Notes: generated by a model not told the origin, from the letters alone. A stretch of DNA of 64,000 bases from an uncultured Coriobacteriaceae bacterium (GCA_944321435.1 CALULH010000001.1:1-64000), one strand, 5' to 3'. Positions 26,462-35,890 are shown, numbered from the stretch's first letter. Numbers and translations are program-made.

Positions 26462-27865
26462 ATGACGGCAGCTTCTGATTCGGCGCGCCCGTTCGAGCGC
26501 GTGCACTTCATCGGGGTCGGCGGAGCGGGCATGAGCGGCATCGCGCTCGTGCTCCACGAGCGCGGCTACCAGGTCAGCGGCTCGGACCTCAAGACCTCGC
26601 GTTACGTGCGCCAGCTCTCGCGCGCCGGCGTCGACGTCCATATCGGGCACCACGCCGAGACGGTCGACGCTGTGAAGCCCGAGGTCGTGGTGATCTCGTC
26701 GGCCATCCCCGACACCAACCCCGAGCTCGTGCGCGCCCGCGAGCTGGGCATCCCGGTGTGGCTGCGCGCCAAGATGCTGTCGTACCTGGGACACGGCCGC
26801 ACCACCGTCGCGGTTGCCGGCACGCACGGCAAGACCACCACGTCCTCCATGTGCGCCACCATGTTCGACCGCATGGGCCTTGAGCCGAGCTTCCTCATCG
26901 GCGGCGTCGTGGAGGGTTACGACACCAACGGCAAGAACGGGGCCGGCCAGTACTTCGTGTGCGAGGCGGACGAGTCCGACAGCTCCTTCCTCTTCTTGGA
27001 CCCGCATGTGGCCGTGGTCACCAACATCGAGGAAGACCACATGGACCACTACCATTCGCTCGAGGAGATCGAGCAGACCTTCGCCAAGTTCATGGACCTC
27101 GTGGGGGAGGACGGCGTCATCGTGGCGTGCGGGGACAGCCCCCGCGTGGCCGCCGTGGCGCGCTCAACCGGCCGTCGCGTGGTCACCTACGGCTTCGACG
27201 AGGGCAACGACGTGGTATGCGCCGGCGGTCCGCGCCCGCACTCCATCGGCAGCGACTTCACGGTGCGCTTCGCGGACGGCACCCGGGTCGAGGCCTCCAT
27301 CGAGCACAACCCCGGCAAGCACAACATCCTGAACGCCACGGCCTGCCTTGCGGTGGCGCACGCGCTCGGCCTCGACCTCGATGCGGCGGCGCGCGCCCTC
27401 TCCACTTTCCAGGGCGCCCGCCGGCGCTTCACCCACGTGGGCGATGTGAACGGCGTTACCGTGGTCGACGACTACGGCCATCACCCCACCGAGATCAGGG
27501 CCACGCTCGCCGCCGCCAAGGAGCTGGACTTCGAGCGCGTGGTCGTGGTGTTCCAGCCGCACCGCTACTCCCGTCTGCAGGCGCTGCTCGACCAGTTCGC
27601 CGACGCCTTCGCCGACGCCGACGAGATGGTCCTCATCGACGTCTTCTCGGCTGGAGAGATGCCCATCCCCGGCGTCACGAGCAAGCTCCTGGCCGATGCC
27701 ATCGAGCGCGCCCATCCCGGCAAGCCGGTGCGCTACGTGCCCAACCGCGCCGAGGTCAGCTCCGCGCTGGCGGCCACGTGCCGCCCCGGCGACCTGCTCA
27801 TCACGATGGGCGCCGGCGACGTGACCAACGTCGGACCGGAGTTCATCGAGTCCTGCCAGGCCTAA
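26462..27865 (+). CDS. murC: UDP-N-acetylmuramate:L-alanine ligase
   Basis: The 467-residue enzyme starts the stem peptide by adding L-Ala to UDP-MurNAc. Motifs: VHFIGVGGAGMSGIALVL (about 14-31), the ATP loop VAGTHGKTTTSSM (about 116-128), EADESDSSFLF (about 170-180), NIEEDHMDHY (about 189-198), and DDYGHHPTEI (about 339-348). Start ATG with AGGGGAG upstream. A TACAGT word at 26391-26396 may be a -10 box, and a GGGGCCAGGCCCC hairpin lies in the leader. Confidence 0.95.
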   Translation: MTAASDSARPFERVHFIGVGGAGMSGIALVLHERGYQVSGSDLKTSRYVRQLSRAGVDVHIGHHAETVDAVKPEVVVISSAIPDTNPELVRARELGIPVWLRAKMLSYLGHGRTTVAVAGTHGKTTTSSMCATMFDRMGLEPSFLIGGVVEGYDTNGKNGAGQYFVCEADESDSSFLFLDPHVAVVTNIEEDHMDHYHSLEEIEQTFAKFMDLVGEDGVIVACGDSPRVAAVARSTGRRVVTYGFDEGNDVVCAGGPRPHSIGSDFTVRFADGTRVEASIEHNPGKHNILNATACLAVAHALGLDLDAAARALSTFQGARRRFTHVGDVNGVTVVDDYGHHPTEIRATLAAAKELDFERVVVVFQPHRYSRLQALLDQFADAFADADEMVLIDVFSAGEMPIPGVTSKLLADAIERAHPGKPVRYVPNRAEVSSALAATCRPGDLLITMGAGDVTNVGPEFIESCQA

Positions 27866-27895
27866 CGGACCTACGGCAGGAGAGGGGATACGCCG

Positions 27896-28810
27896 TTGAG
27901 CAGCTTCAACGTGATCATGGCGCTTTCGGGCGCCTCCGACATAGACGTGGTGGAGGCTGAGCCCCTGCGCCGCCACACCACCTATCGCCTGGGCGGACCG
28001 GCGGCGCTCTACCTGACCTGCCATAGCTACCATGCGCTCCGCCGCGCCCTCGAGGTTCTCGATCGCGAGGGGATGGAGTGGGTCATCTTGGGCAAGGGCT
28101 CCAACCTGCTGGTGGCCGACGCCGGCTACGCGGGCGCCGTCATCACGCTGGGACGCGAGTTCTCCCGGTTCGTGACCGACCCCGATACCTGCACCATATC
28201 GGCGGGGGCCGGCGCGCTGCTGTCCCGGGTGGTCAACGAGGCCTACAGCCGCGGGCTCACGGGGCTGGAGTTCGCCGTCGGCGTGCCGGGAACGCTCGGC
28301 GGCGCGGTGTCCATGAACGCCGGCACGCGCGAGGCCTGGATCGGTTCGGTCGTCGAGGAGATCCGCGTCTTCTCGCCTGCCGAGGGGCGTCTCAAGCGCT
28401 ACGGCTACGAGGACGTCTCCTGGGGCTACCGCACCACGTCCATTCCGCGCAACGAGATCATCCTCGAGGCCAAGCTGCGCCTCGCCCCGGGCGATAAGGG
28501 CGAGATAAACGCCCTCATGGAGAAGAGCCTGGCGCGCCGGCGGCGCACGCAGCCGCTGGGCAAGCCCTCGTGCGGGTCGGTGTTCCGCAACCCGGACGGC
28601 ATGCACGTGGGCAAGATGATCGAGGAGTGCGGACTGAAGGGTTTTTCCATCGGCGGCGCCCAGGTGTCGCCGGTTCACGCTAACTTCATCGTGAACACGG
28701 GCGGCGCCACGGCGGAGGATGTGGCGCGCGTCATCCAGCATGTCTACGCAACGGTAAGGGAAGCCTATGGCGTCGAGCTACAACCAGAAGTCAAGTTCCT
28801 CGGCTTCTAG
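27896..28810 (+). CDS. murB: UDP-N-acetylenolpyruvoylglucosamine reductase
   Basis: The 304-residue FAD enzyme reduces enolpyruvyl-UDP-GlcNAc to UDP-MurNAc. It has the FAD-domain motifs HTTYRLGGPA (about 26-35), ILGKGSNLLVAD (about 64-75), EFAVGVPGTLGGAVSMNAG (about 124-142), RRRTQPLGKPSCGSVFRNP and the C-terminal ATAEDVARVIQHV. The PSCGSVF serine is the expected proton donor, which makes this a type IIb-like enzyme. The TTG start has AGGAGAGGGG upstream. The 3' end overlaps ftsQ by 44 bases. Confidence 0.94.
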   Translation: MSSFNVIMALSGASDIDVVEAEPLRRHTTYRLGGPAALYLTCHSYHALRRALEVLDREGMEWVILGKGSNLLVADAGYAGAVITLGREFSRFVTDPDTCTISAGAGALLSRVVNEAYSRGLTGLEFAVGVPGTLGGAVSMNAGTREAWIGSVVEEIRVFSPAEGRLKRYGYEDVSWGYRTTSIPRNEIILEAKLRLAPGDKGEINALMEKSLARRRRTQPLGKPSCGSVFRNPDGMHVGKMIEECGLKGFSIGGAQVSPVHANFIVNTGGATAEDVARVIQHVYATVREAYGVELQPEVKFLGF

Positions 28811-30332
28811 GCAGCCGAAGCCTACGTATCGCAAGGCCGGCCGCAAGGTGGGTGCCCCGACGCGCCCGCAGACGGCTCCCGTGCGGGGATCGGGCGGGTC
28901 GCTGGGGTCTTTGCCCCCGCGCGGGCAGGTGCCGCAGCGTCGCGGCCTGTCCGCCCATTCGCCCTACGCCCAGCCCGCGCGCTCCCGCAAGGCGCCCGCG
29001 GGCCGTCCTGCCGCGCGTAAGCAGCCGCAGCTGCCCTCCCGCACGGGCGGCGCTTCCGCGCGCGGTCAGATCGCGCCTGCAGGCGGCTCGCCAATGCGGG
29101 CGGGCGGCGCCCGTCGGCTGGCCGCGCCTTCCGTCGACCGCTCGATCGGGCGCCCGCAGGTAGCCCCGCATCGCCCTGCGGGCAAGCCGCCCGTGGGCGT
29201 CAACGTCCCGCGCTCTGCCTCCTCTGCGCAGGCGGGCGCTCAGGCGCGCCTGGCGACGTCCCAGCCCAAGGTGGGGACGTCGGCCTCGTCCAAGCAGCGC
29301 GCCTCCGACGGGCTCATCAAGCGCATAGCCAAGCGATCGCGCGGGGCCTCCTCGGGCGCGGACATATCGGCGGCCCTCAAGCAGCGCCGCTCTCCCGCGC
29401 ATGACACGGCCGGCCGCGCCCCCGGCCGTGGCCCGGCGCGGATCATCGGCATCGTCATCGGCGTGGTTCTCGCCCTCATTATCGTCGGCGGCGTGGGCTT
29501 CACCTTCGTCGCCAACGCCGGGTTCTTCTCGGCCACCGACATCCAGCTGCGTGCAACCGAGCACATCTCCCAGGACGTGCTCGAGAAGCTCGTCGACGTG
29601 CCGGAGGGAACCACGCTGCTCAACGTCGACGTCGACGCCATCGCCGCCGATCTGCGCGAGAACCCCTGGGTGGAGAGCGTTTCCGTCGAGCGGCAGTTCC
29701 CTCATACGCTCGTAATCACGCCGGTTGAGCGCAAGGTCTTCGCGCTCGTCTACATCAGCACGGGCGGCATCTCCTGGGCGGTCGACCGATCGGGCCAGTG
29801 GATCGCGCCGGTCTCGCTCGAGACGAGCGCCGCCGGCTCGGACGGCGCCGACGCCGGATCGGACGCGTCTGCGGACGCGACGTCCGACGGCGCCGCCGAT
29901 ACGGGCTCCGCGGACGGCGCCGGCACTTCGTCCGATGCTTCGGGGACCGGCTCGGATACCGCCTCCACCGGCTACAACGCCGCTTTGGAGCTCGCGCAGC
30001 ACCTCGGGGCCGTGCTCATCACCGACGTGGGGACCGACATCGACCCCAAGAGCGGCTCGTCGGTTACCGACGAGGGCGTGTCCACGGCGCTTTCCTATGC
30101 GCGCGGCTTCTCCGCGGACTTCCTTTCCCAGGTGCGCAGCATCTCGGCGGCCTCGCCCGAGGCCTGCGCGCTCTACCTTGCCAACGGGGTCGAGGTGGCG
30201 CTCGGAACGGCGGGCAACATCCAGGACAAGGAGACGGTGGTCGAGCAGATCCTGTCTGACCGCACGGGCGTGACCTACATCAACGTGCGCAATCCGGAGA
30301 ACCCCACATGGCGCGAGGTTCAGATCTCGTAG
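28767..30332 (+). CDS. ftsQ: FtsQ-type POTRA-domain division protein with long N-terminal extension
   Basis: The 521-residue protein has one membrane helix (IIGIVIGVVLALIIVGGVGF, about 227-246), then a POTRA domain (FFSATDIQLRATEHISQDVL, about 252-271; DLRENPWVESVSVERQFP, about 293-310) and an FtsQ/DivIB domain. Known FtsQ proteins have short cytoplasmic tails; here about 225 residues rich in Arg, Pro, Ser and Ala precede the membrane. A low-complexity Ser/Asp/Ala/Gly insert of about 55 residues (about 350-405) interrupts the external part. The ATG lies inside murB with AAGGGA upstream. FtsQ links early and late division proteins. Confidence 0.88.
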   Translation: MASSYNQKSSSSASRQPKPTYRKAGRKVGAPTRPQTAPVRGSGGSLGSLPPRGQVPQRRGLSAHSPYAQPARSRKAPAGRPAARKQPQLPSRTGGASARGQIAPAGGSPMRAGGARRLAAPSVDRSIGRPQVAPHRPAGKPPVGVNVPRSASSAQAGAQARLATSQPKVGTSASSKQRASDGLIKRIAKRSRGASSGADISAALKQRRSPAHDTAGRAPGRGPARIIGIVIGVVLALIIVGGVGFTFVANAGFFSATDIQLRATEHISQDVLEKLVDVPEGTTLLNVDVDAIAADLRENPWVESVSVERQFPHTLVITPVERKVFALVYISTGGISWAVDRSGQWIAPVSLETSAAGSDGADAGSDASADATSDGAADTGSADGAGTSSDASGTGSDTASTGYNAALELAQHLGAVLITDVGTDIDPKSGSSVTDEGVSTALSYARGFSADFLSQVRSISAASPEACALYLANGVEVALGTAGNIQDKETVVEQILSDRTGVTYINVRNPENPTWREVQIS

Positions 30333-30373
30333 TCGCCGTTCACCTGGTGAATTCATAAATCGGGCGCATTTAT

Positions 30374-30444
30374 TTGACGCGGAGTGGTAAGGTGTGCAAA
30401 CATATCGTGATTTACCTCGAGCTTTACTTTTAGGTTGAGGTTGA
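30374..30444 (+). promoter_or_regulatory. Possible ftsZ promoter region and TTGAGG doublet
   Basis: TTGACG at 30374-30379 resembles a -35 box, but no good -10 lies 17 bases after it. TAGGTTGAGGTTGA at 30431-30444 shares 11 bases with a site upstream of mraZ. The 157-base gap is long for this cluster and probably gives ftsZ its own transcription. Confidence 0.3.
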
Positions 30445-30489
30445 ACGTTTGCAGGCAGTGCATAAACGCAGGGTGTTCGGAGGACCAAC

Positions 30490-31623
30490 ATGCACGAGGA
30501 TGAGATCAGCAACTATCTTGCCGTCATCAAAGTAGTCGGCGTGGGCGGCGGCGGCACCAACGCGGTCAACCGCATGATCGAGGAGGGCATCCGCGGCGTC
30601 GAGTTCGTTGCCATCAACACCGACGCGCAGGCGCTCGCCATCTCTGATGCCGACATCAAGGTGCACATCGGCACCGACATCACCCGCGGCCTCGGCGCGG
30701 GCGCCCAGCCTGAGATCGGCCGCAAGGCGGCCGACGAGAGCCGCGACGACATCAAGGAGGCGCTGGCCGGCGCCGACATGGTGTTCATCACCTGCGGCGA
30801 GGGCGGCGGCACCGGCACCGGCGCTGCTCCCATCGTGGCCGACGTCGCCATGAACGACGTGGGCGCGCTCACCGTGGCCGTGGTCACCAAGCCCTTCAGC
30901 TTCGAGGGCCGCAAGCGCAAGGCCTCGGCCGAGGAGGGCATCAAGGAGCTCTCCGACACCGTGGACACCCTCATCGTCATCCCCAACGACCGCCTGCTCG
31001 ACATCGCCGAGAAGAAGACCTCCATGCTCGAGGCCTTCACCATCGCCGACGGCGTGCTGTCGCGCGGCACCCAGGGCATCACCGACCTCATCACGGTGCC
31101 CGGCATCATCAACCTCGACTTCGCCGACGTCAAGACGATCATGAGCCATGCCGGCACCGCCATGATGGGCATCGGCAGCGCCTCCGGTGACTCCCGCGCG
31201 GTCGACGCCGCGCAGGAGGCGATCTCCAGCCGCCTGCTCGAGAGCTCCATCGACGGCGCCACCCGCGTGCTGCTCTCCATCGCCGGCAACAAGGACCTGG
31301 GCCTGCAGGAGATCAACGACGCCGCCGACCTGGTGGCCAACGCGGTGGACCCCGAGGCCAACATCATCTTCGGTACCGTCATCGACGAGTCCCTGGGCGA
31401 CCAGGTGCGCGTTACGGTCATCGCGACGGGCTTCAACGACACCAACGTCAACCAGCAGGGCGACCTGTTCTCCGGTAACAGCGCACCGGCACCTGCCCCG
31501 CGCGGCCAGCATGCGCAGCAGCCGGCTCAGCCCGCCACCCGCAACGTGGGCGGCTCCCAGCTTCCCAACTTCGGCAACGAGCCCTTCGAGCTGCCGGACT
31601 TCCTCAAGCGCGGCAACTTCTAA
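30490..31623 (+). CDS. ftsZ: Cell division protein FtsZ
   Basis: The 377-residue tubulin-like GTPase forms the Z ring. It shows [16 protein letters not shown] (about 15-30), the tubulin signature GGGTGTGA (105-112), NDRLLDI and [11 protein letters not shown] (about 207-217). A short disordered linker leads to the C-terminal peptide FELPDFLKR (366-374), the binding site for SepF and other partners. The ATG has GGAGG 8 bases upstream. It is followed by a clear terminator. Confidence 0.97.
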   Translation: MHEDEISNYLAVIKVVGVGGGGTNAVNRMIEEGIRGVEFVAINTDAQALAISDADIKVHIGTDITRGLGAGAQPEIGRKAADESRDDIKEALAGADMVFITCGEGGGTGTGAAPIVADVAMNDVGALTVAVVTKPFSFEGRKRKASAEEGIKELSDTVDTLIVIPNDRLLDIAEKKTSMLEAFTIADGVLSRGTQGITDLITVPGIINLDFADVKTIMSHAGTAMMGIGSASGDSRAVDAAQEAISSRLLESSIDGATRVLLSIAGNKDLGLQEINDAADLVANAVDPEANIIFGTVIDESLGDQVRVTVIATGFNDTNVNQQGDLFSGNSAPAPAPRGQHAQQPAQPATRNVGGSQLPNFGNEPFELPDFLKRGNF

Positions 31624-31726
31624 ACTTGCGGACCCTGCGCGGGGCCTCAGGGCCCGCCCGCTGACCGGTTGCTCTATCCCGGGCGTCGGTTCCGCTCGTT
31701 TGTTTTACGTCCGCATAAGCGGTGAC

Positions 31727-31758
31727 GCCCCCAAGGCCGTGTGCCTTGGGGGCCTTTT
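31727..31758 (+). terminator. Rho-independent terminator after ftsZ
   Basis: GCCCCCAAGGC and GCCTTGGGGGC form an 11-bp stem with a short loop and a following TTTTT. It lies 104 bases after the ftsZ stop and separates it from the ylm genes. Confidence 0.85.
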
Positions 31759-31914
31759 TGTGCGGCGGCAGGGGCGGAACGACGGGGGGATTGTCAACGG
31801 CGTGAGGGTTTTCGGGGCGCGGCGCATGTGTGGGCGCCCGCACGGGTACGGTGAGCGATAAGCGCAATGACGGAGGGGCCGAGCCGAGCGGCGCAGGCCG
31901 GGAAGGGGAGGGTT

Positions 31915-32700
31915 ATGGAGCTCGAACGTGTGACCAGGGACGGCGTGACCTATGTGGGGGGCGAGCAGGACGGCGTGCGGTTCGGGTTCACCGAGCGCAC
32001 CGGCGGCGTGTCGGACGCGCCGTACGCCTCGCTCAACTTGGGCACGCATGTCGCGGATGATCCGGCTGCCGTTGCCGAGAACCGTCGCCGGGCGCTCGGG
32101 GCCCTGGGAGCGGGGGAGCACGCCGCCCGTCTGGTGGTTCCCAATCAAGTTCACGGCGATCGCATCGTGGCCGTCTCGTCGGCCGAGGGGCGCGCGCTCG
32201 ACGCCGTGCGCGCCGAGGCCCGGGAGGGCGCCGACGCCGTGGTGTGCACGGTACCGCGAGTCCCCGTGATGCTCCTCTTCGCCGACTGCGTGCCCGTGGT
32301 GATGACCGCCCCGGGCGGCTTTGCCGTGGCGCACTCCGGCTGGAAGGGGACGTTCGCCCGCATCGCGGGCAAGACGGCGGCCGCCCTCATGAGGGCCACC
32401 GGTGCCGACCCCGCCGCTATCCACGCCTACATAGGCCCCCACATCACCGGCGACGAGTACGAGGTCTCCCAAGACCTTCTCGCCCGCTTCGCCGCGGAGT
32501 TCAAAGCCGTAACGCCCAACGAGGGGCGCCTGCTCGACCTCTCCGCAGCCATATGCGAGGCCCTGGAGGAAGTCGGCGTGCCCTCGGCGAACATCTGCGA
32601 TCCCGGTCTCTCAACCATGAAGTTGAACCAGAGGTTCTTCTCGTACCGCAAGGAGGAGGGGAGAACCGGGCGCCATGCCGCCATCGCCTTCATGCCGTAA
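31915..32700 (+). CDS. pgeF: Peptidoglycan-editing factor / purine nucleoside phosphorylase (YfiH/YlmD, multicopper-oxidase-like fold)
   Basis: The 261-residue protein shows the family motifs SLNLGTHVADDP (about 40-51), PNQVHGDRI (about 75-83), FADCVPVVM (about 122-130), AHSGWKGTFARIAG (about 139-152) and YIGPHI. The Cys and two His are the metal-binding set of this family. YfiH-type proteins have been reported as adenosine/inosine phosphorylases and as a factor that prevents wrong amino acids in the stem peptide. The ATG at 31915 with GGGGAGG upstream is preferred to an in-frame ATG at 31867. Confidence 0.88.
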   Translation: MELERVTRDGVTYVGGEQDGVRFGFTERTGGVSDAPYASLNLGTHVADDPAAVAENRRRALGALGAGEHAARLVVPNQVHGDRIVAVSSAEGRALDAVRAEAREGADAVVCTVPRVPVMLLFADCVPVVMTAPGGFAVAHSGWKGTFARIAGKTAAALMRATGADPAAIHAYIGPHITGDEYEVSQDLLARFAAEFKAVTPNEGRLLDLSAAICEALEEVGVPSANICDPGLSTMKLNQRFFSYRKEEGRTGRHAAIAFMP

Positions 32701-32792
32701 GGGTTTGTTTCGGCGCGGTATCACCGGTACAAGCCGGCGGGTTCTGGGTACAAAGCAAAAGATTCTGTCATGTTGAGCTGAGGGGCGATGGT

Positions 32793-33539
32793 ATGGAGCG
32801 AGGGTACGAGGAGCATATGGTTCGGCGCCGCGCCGAGATCGCGGACCGCATGCGCGCCGCGTTGGCGGCGAGCGGGCGCAGGGAGGACGACGCCCGGCTC
32901 CTGGCCGTATCCAAGACCGTGGGCGTCGACGAGGTCGTGGCCGCCATGCACGCGGGCTACGGGCTCTTCGGCGAGAACCGCCCCCAGGAGCTCGTGCGCA
33001 AGCTCGACGCCCTCGGGGAGCGCGATGGCGTCGACCAGGGCGCCTACCGGTTCGATATGATCGGCAACCTCCAGACCAACAAGATCAACATGGTGCTCGG
33101 CCGCGCGGCGCTCATCCACTCGGTGCGCTCGCTCAAGCTCGCGCGCGGCGTCTCGGACCGCGTGCTGCGCGCAGCCGCGGCGTCTGCCGTGCCCGCGGTT
33201 CCGCAGCCGGTGCTCTTCGAGGTCAATGTTTCGGGCGAGGAGAGCAAGTCGGGCTTCTCGCCCGCCGAGCTGCTGTGCGACCTCGAGGAGCTGGCCGGGC
33301 TTCCGGGCATCGAGCCGCGCGGCCTCATGACCATGGCCCCGCGCGGCGACGAGGGCACGGCGCGCCGGACGTTCTCCGGCCTGCGCGAGCTGCGCGACGC
33401 CTGCCGGGAGGCCTGCCCGGACATGGCGCTCGAGGAGCTCTCCATGGGCATGAGCGAGGACTTCGAGGCGGCGCTTATGGAGGGGTCCACCCTCATCAGG
33501 CTGGGCAGAGTGGTGTTCGACCCGGCATTTGTTTTATAA
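32793..33539 (+). CDS. PLP-homeostasis protein YggS/YlmE
   Basis: The 248-residue protein belongs to the single-domain alanine-racemase-fold YggS family, which binds pyridoxal phosphate and affects vitamin B6 and amino-acid balance. The Schiff-base lysine is Lys41 in LLAVSKTVGVDEV. Other family words are GYGLFGENRPQEL, FDMIGNLQTNKI (usual F/WHFIG.LQ.NK) and LSMGMSEDFEAAL. The ATG at 32793 has AGGGG upstream. It is the usual neighbour of sepF in Gram-positive division clusters. Confidence 0.92.
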   Translation: MERGYEEHMVRRRAEIADRMRAALAASGRREDDARLLAVSKTVGVDEVVAAMHAGYGLFGENRPQELVRKLDALGERDGVDQGAYRFDMIGNLQTNKINMVLGRAALIHSVRSLKLARGVSDRVLRAAAASAVPAVPQPVLFEVNVSGEESKSGFSPAELLCDLEELAGLPGIEPRGLMTMAPRGDEGTARRTFSGLRELRDACREACPDMALEELSMGMSEDFEAALMEGSTLIRLGRVVFDPAFVL

Positions 33540-33540
33540 T
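33535..33540 (+). promoter_or_regulatory. Consensus -10 box upstream of sepF
   Basis: TATAAT overlaps the yggS stop codon and lies 59 bases before the sepF ATG. The -35 region is poor. Confidence 0.4.
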
Positions 33541-33598
33541 CGCAGATAACCCGTGCCAAACGTACAGGTAACGCACTACGGCAGAGAAGGCGGTTTCC

Positions 33599-34315
33599 AT
33601 GGGCTTCTTGGATGACCTCAAAAACAAGCTACCCTTCAACCACAACGAGGACTACGGCTACGACCAGGGCTATGACGACGAGTATTACGACGAGGAGGAT
33701 CAGGCCGCGGCTCCTTTCCGGCCCGCTCCCGAGTCGTACAACGACGCTTACGCCTCGGGTGTGAACACCGAGGAGCCCCATTCCATGGGCGTGCTCGGCC
33801 AGTCCCCCCGCGGCGAGGCGGAGTCCGTGGCGGTCTACACCCGTTCGGGCCAGCCCGTTGGCGAGATCGATCGCCATGCCTCGACCTTCAACCCGCCGGC
33901 CCGCTCGGCCGACGCTTACCGCCCCGGTGCTTACGACACCCCGTCGACGTACGCCGAGCGCGAGCGCACGGCTGCGGCGCGCGCCGCTACGGCCCCGGCC
34001 GAGCAGCGCCCGACAGGCGCCGTCGTCAACTCCACTCCGCAGCTTCCCGCCTACATCCTGAAGCCGGAAAGCTACGATGACGTCGAGACGGTGGTGCGCC
34101 GCGTGCGCACCAAGCAGCCGGTGGCGCTTGTCTTCGTCAACGTTCGCACCGAGGTGGCCAAGCGCGTCCTCGACTTCTCCTACGGCTTTGCGTGCGGCTC
34201 CGGTGCAGGCGTCAAGGAGGTCGGCGACCGCGTGTTCATGGTGCTGCCTCAGGGCTGCGAAGTCAAAGAGTCCGACCTCGCGAAGCTCCGCTCCGAGGGC
34301 TACCTCCGTCGTTAG
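33599..34315 (+). CDS. sepF: Cell division protein SepF
   Basis: The 238-residue protein has a membrane-targeting N-terminal helix (MGFLDDLKNKLPF), a long acidic then Pro/Ala-rich linker, and a C-terminal SepF domain at about 148-235 (KPESYDDVETVVRRVRTKQP, here PESYDDVETVVRRV; VLDFSYGFACGS; VFMVLPQGCEV). SepF anchors FtsZ filaments to the membrane. In organisms without ftsA, like this cluster, it is the likely main anchor. Followed within 8 bases by ylmG. Confidence 0.93.
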   Translation: MGFLDDLKNKLPFNHNEDYGYDQGYDDEYYDEEDQAAAPFRPAPESYNDAYASGVNTEEPHSMGVLGQSPRGEAESVAVYTRSGQPVGEIDRHASTFNPPARSADAYRPGAYDTPSTYAERERTAAARAATAPAEQRPTGAVVNSTPQLPAYILKPESYDDVETVVRRVRTKQPVALVFVNVRTEVAKRVLDFSYGFACGSGAGVKEVGDRVFMVLPQGCEVKESDLAKLRSEGYLRR

Positions 34316-34323
34316 GATCCCGA

Positions 34324-34602
34324 TTGACCGCCTACACGCTGATCCAGCTCGTCTACAGCCTGGCGCGCTTCTACAACTTCCTGGTGCTGGTCTACTGCCT
34401 GATGACCTTCTTCCCGCTCAAGCCCGGTGGGCTTGCCGAGGATATCTTCATGGCGCTCAACCGCATCTGCGGCCCGTGGCTCAACCTCTTCCGGCGCTTC
34501 ATCCCGCCCGTGGGCGGCATTGACTTCTCGCCGGTTGTTGCGATTATTGCGTTGCAGTTAGTTGTGCAGCTGGTCGTGAATCTCCTGCTAGGTATACTGT
34601 AA
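34324..34602 (+). CDS. YggT/YlmG-family membrane protein
   Basis: The 92-residue protein has two hydrophobic helices (LARFYNFLVLVYCLMTFFPL at about 12-31, and VVAIIALQLVVQLVVNLLLG near the end) separated by FMALNRICGPWLNLFRRFIPP, the typical YggT loop. The family is linked to division and chloroplast nucleoid distribution but has no proven biochemical role. The TTG start at 34324 has AGGA upstream and lies just after the sepF stop. Confidence 0.88.
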   Translation: MTAYTLIQLVYSLARFYNFLVLVYCLMTFFPLKPGGLAEDIFMALNRICGPWLNLFRRFIPPVGGIDFSPVVAIIALQLVVQLVVNLLLGIL

Positions 34603-34663
34603 GGTAAGGCCCGCCCCGACGGGCTAGTCGGGACGGTACGCCCCACGTTGAAAGGACAGTTCG

Positions 34664-35395
34664 ATGGCCATTACCCCCGCAGACATTCAGGCGCAGACCT
34701 TCTCCGAGGCTAAGCGCGGTTATGATCCCGGCGAGGTCGACGTCTTCCTCGAGCAGCTCGCCAGCGAGGTCGACGCGATGCTCTCCAAGATCGTCGACCT
34801 CAAGAACCGCCTGACCTCCACCGAGCAGCAGCTCTCCGAGGCTCAGGCCCAGCTCGCTCAGGCGCAGGCCGCCCCGGCTCCCGCCCCGGCTCCGGCTCCC
34901 GCCCCCGTCAACGAGTACTCCGCTACCGAGCGCCAGATCTCGGCTGCCCTCATCACCGCCCAGCAGTCCGCCGACCGCATCGTCGACGAGGCGCGTCAGA
35001 ACGCCGAGCGCATCCGCAACGAGGCTGACGCCAAGGCGCGCGAGGTCATCCGCCAGGCCCTCGCCGAGAAGCAGAACGAGATGGACGAGATCGATCGCCT
35101 CAAGTCCTCTCGCGAGGAGTTCCGCGCCGAGTACCTCAAGCTGCTGCAGCACTTTATCGACGATGCCCAGAACTCCTTCCCGCAGGACATGATGCGCTCC
35201 TCCGTGCCGTCCGGCTCCGCCGCCGAGGCTCCCAAGCAGGGCGCTACGGTGGTTGCCAGCCCGTACGCCGGCGCTCCCGAGGACCCGCAGTCCCATGTGG
35301 TGAGCGATCCCTACACCGCCAGCGACCAGGCCGGCGCCCCGGTTGCCGATCCCTTCGCCCCGGCTCCGACCTTTGATTTCGACGACCTGGACTAA
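34664..35395 (+). CDS. divIVA: DivIVA/Wag31-like polar scaffold protein
   Basis: The 243-residue protein starts with the membrane-binding segment MAITPADIQAQTF followed by KRGYDPGEVDVFLEQLASEV, the DivIVA hallmark. A coiled coil (about 35-65) leads to an Ala/Pro linker (about 66-84), a second coiled coil (about 90-165) and a disordered C-tail. DivIVA gathers at curved membranes and directs polar growth or division placement. ATG with AAAGGA upstream; last gene of the cluster and followed by a terminator. Confidence 0.92.
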   Translation: MAITPADIQAQTFSEAKRGYDPGEVDVFLEQLASEVDAMLSKIVDLKNRLTSTEQQLSEAQAQLAQAQAAPAPAPAPAPAPVNEYSATERQISAALITAQQSADRIVDEARQNAERIRNEADAKAREVIRQALAEKQNEMDEIDRLKSSREEFRAEYLKLLQHFIDDAQNSFPQDMMRSSVPSGSAAEAPKQGATVVASPYAGAPEDPQSHVVSDPYTASDQAGAPVADPFAPAPTFDFDDLD

Positions 35396-35430
35396 ACCTG
35401 TCGTTGAGCAGGCGATAAGCGCCTTCTTCA

Positions 35431-35460
35431 GGGCCCCGCGCACGCGGGGCCCTTTCTTTT
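35431..35460. terminator. Terminator after divIVA
   Basis: GGGCCCCGCG and CGCGGGGCCC form a 10-bp stem with a short loop followed by TTTCTTTT. It may also stop rnpB transcription from the other side, 50 bases beyond the rnpB 3' end. Confidence 0.85.
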
Positions 35461-35511
35461 CGCTGTCGCGATCGGGGCGCAGTGACGACTATTCAACGTG
35501 ATGGAAAAAGA

Positions 35512-35878
<367 letters not shown>

Positions 35879-35884
35879 GGGGGT

Positions 35885-35890
35885 ATTCTA
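35885..35890 (-). promoter_or_regulatory. -10 box of rnpB
   Basis: TAGAAT on the minus strand, 6-7 bases before the inferred 5' end of the RNA, which is the expected distance to a start site. The -35 is weak. Confidence 0.6.
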
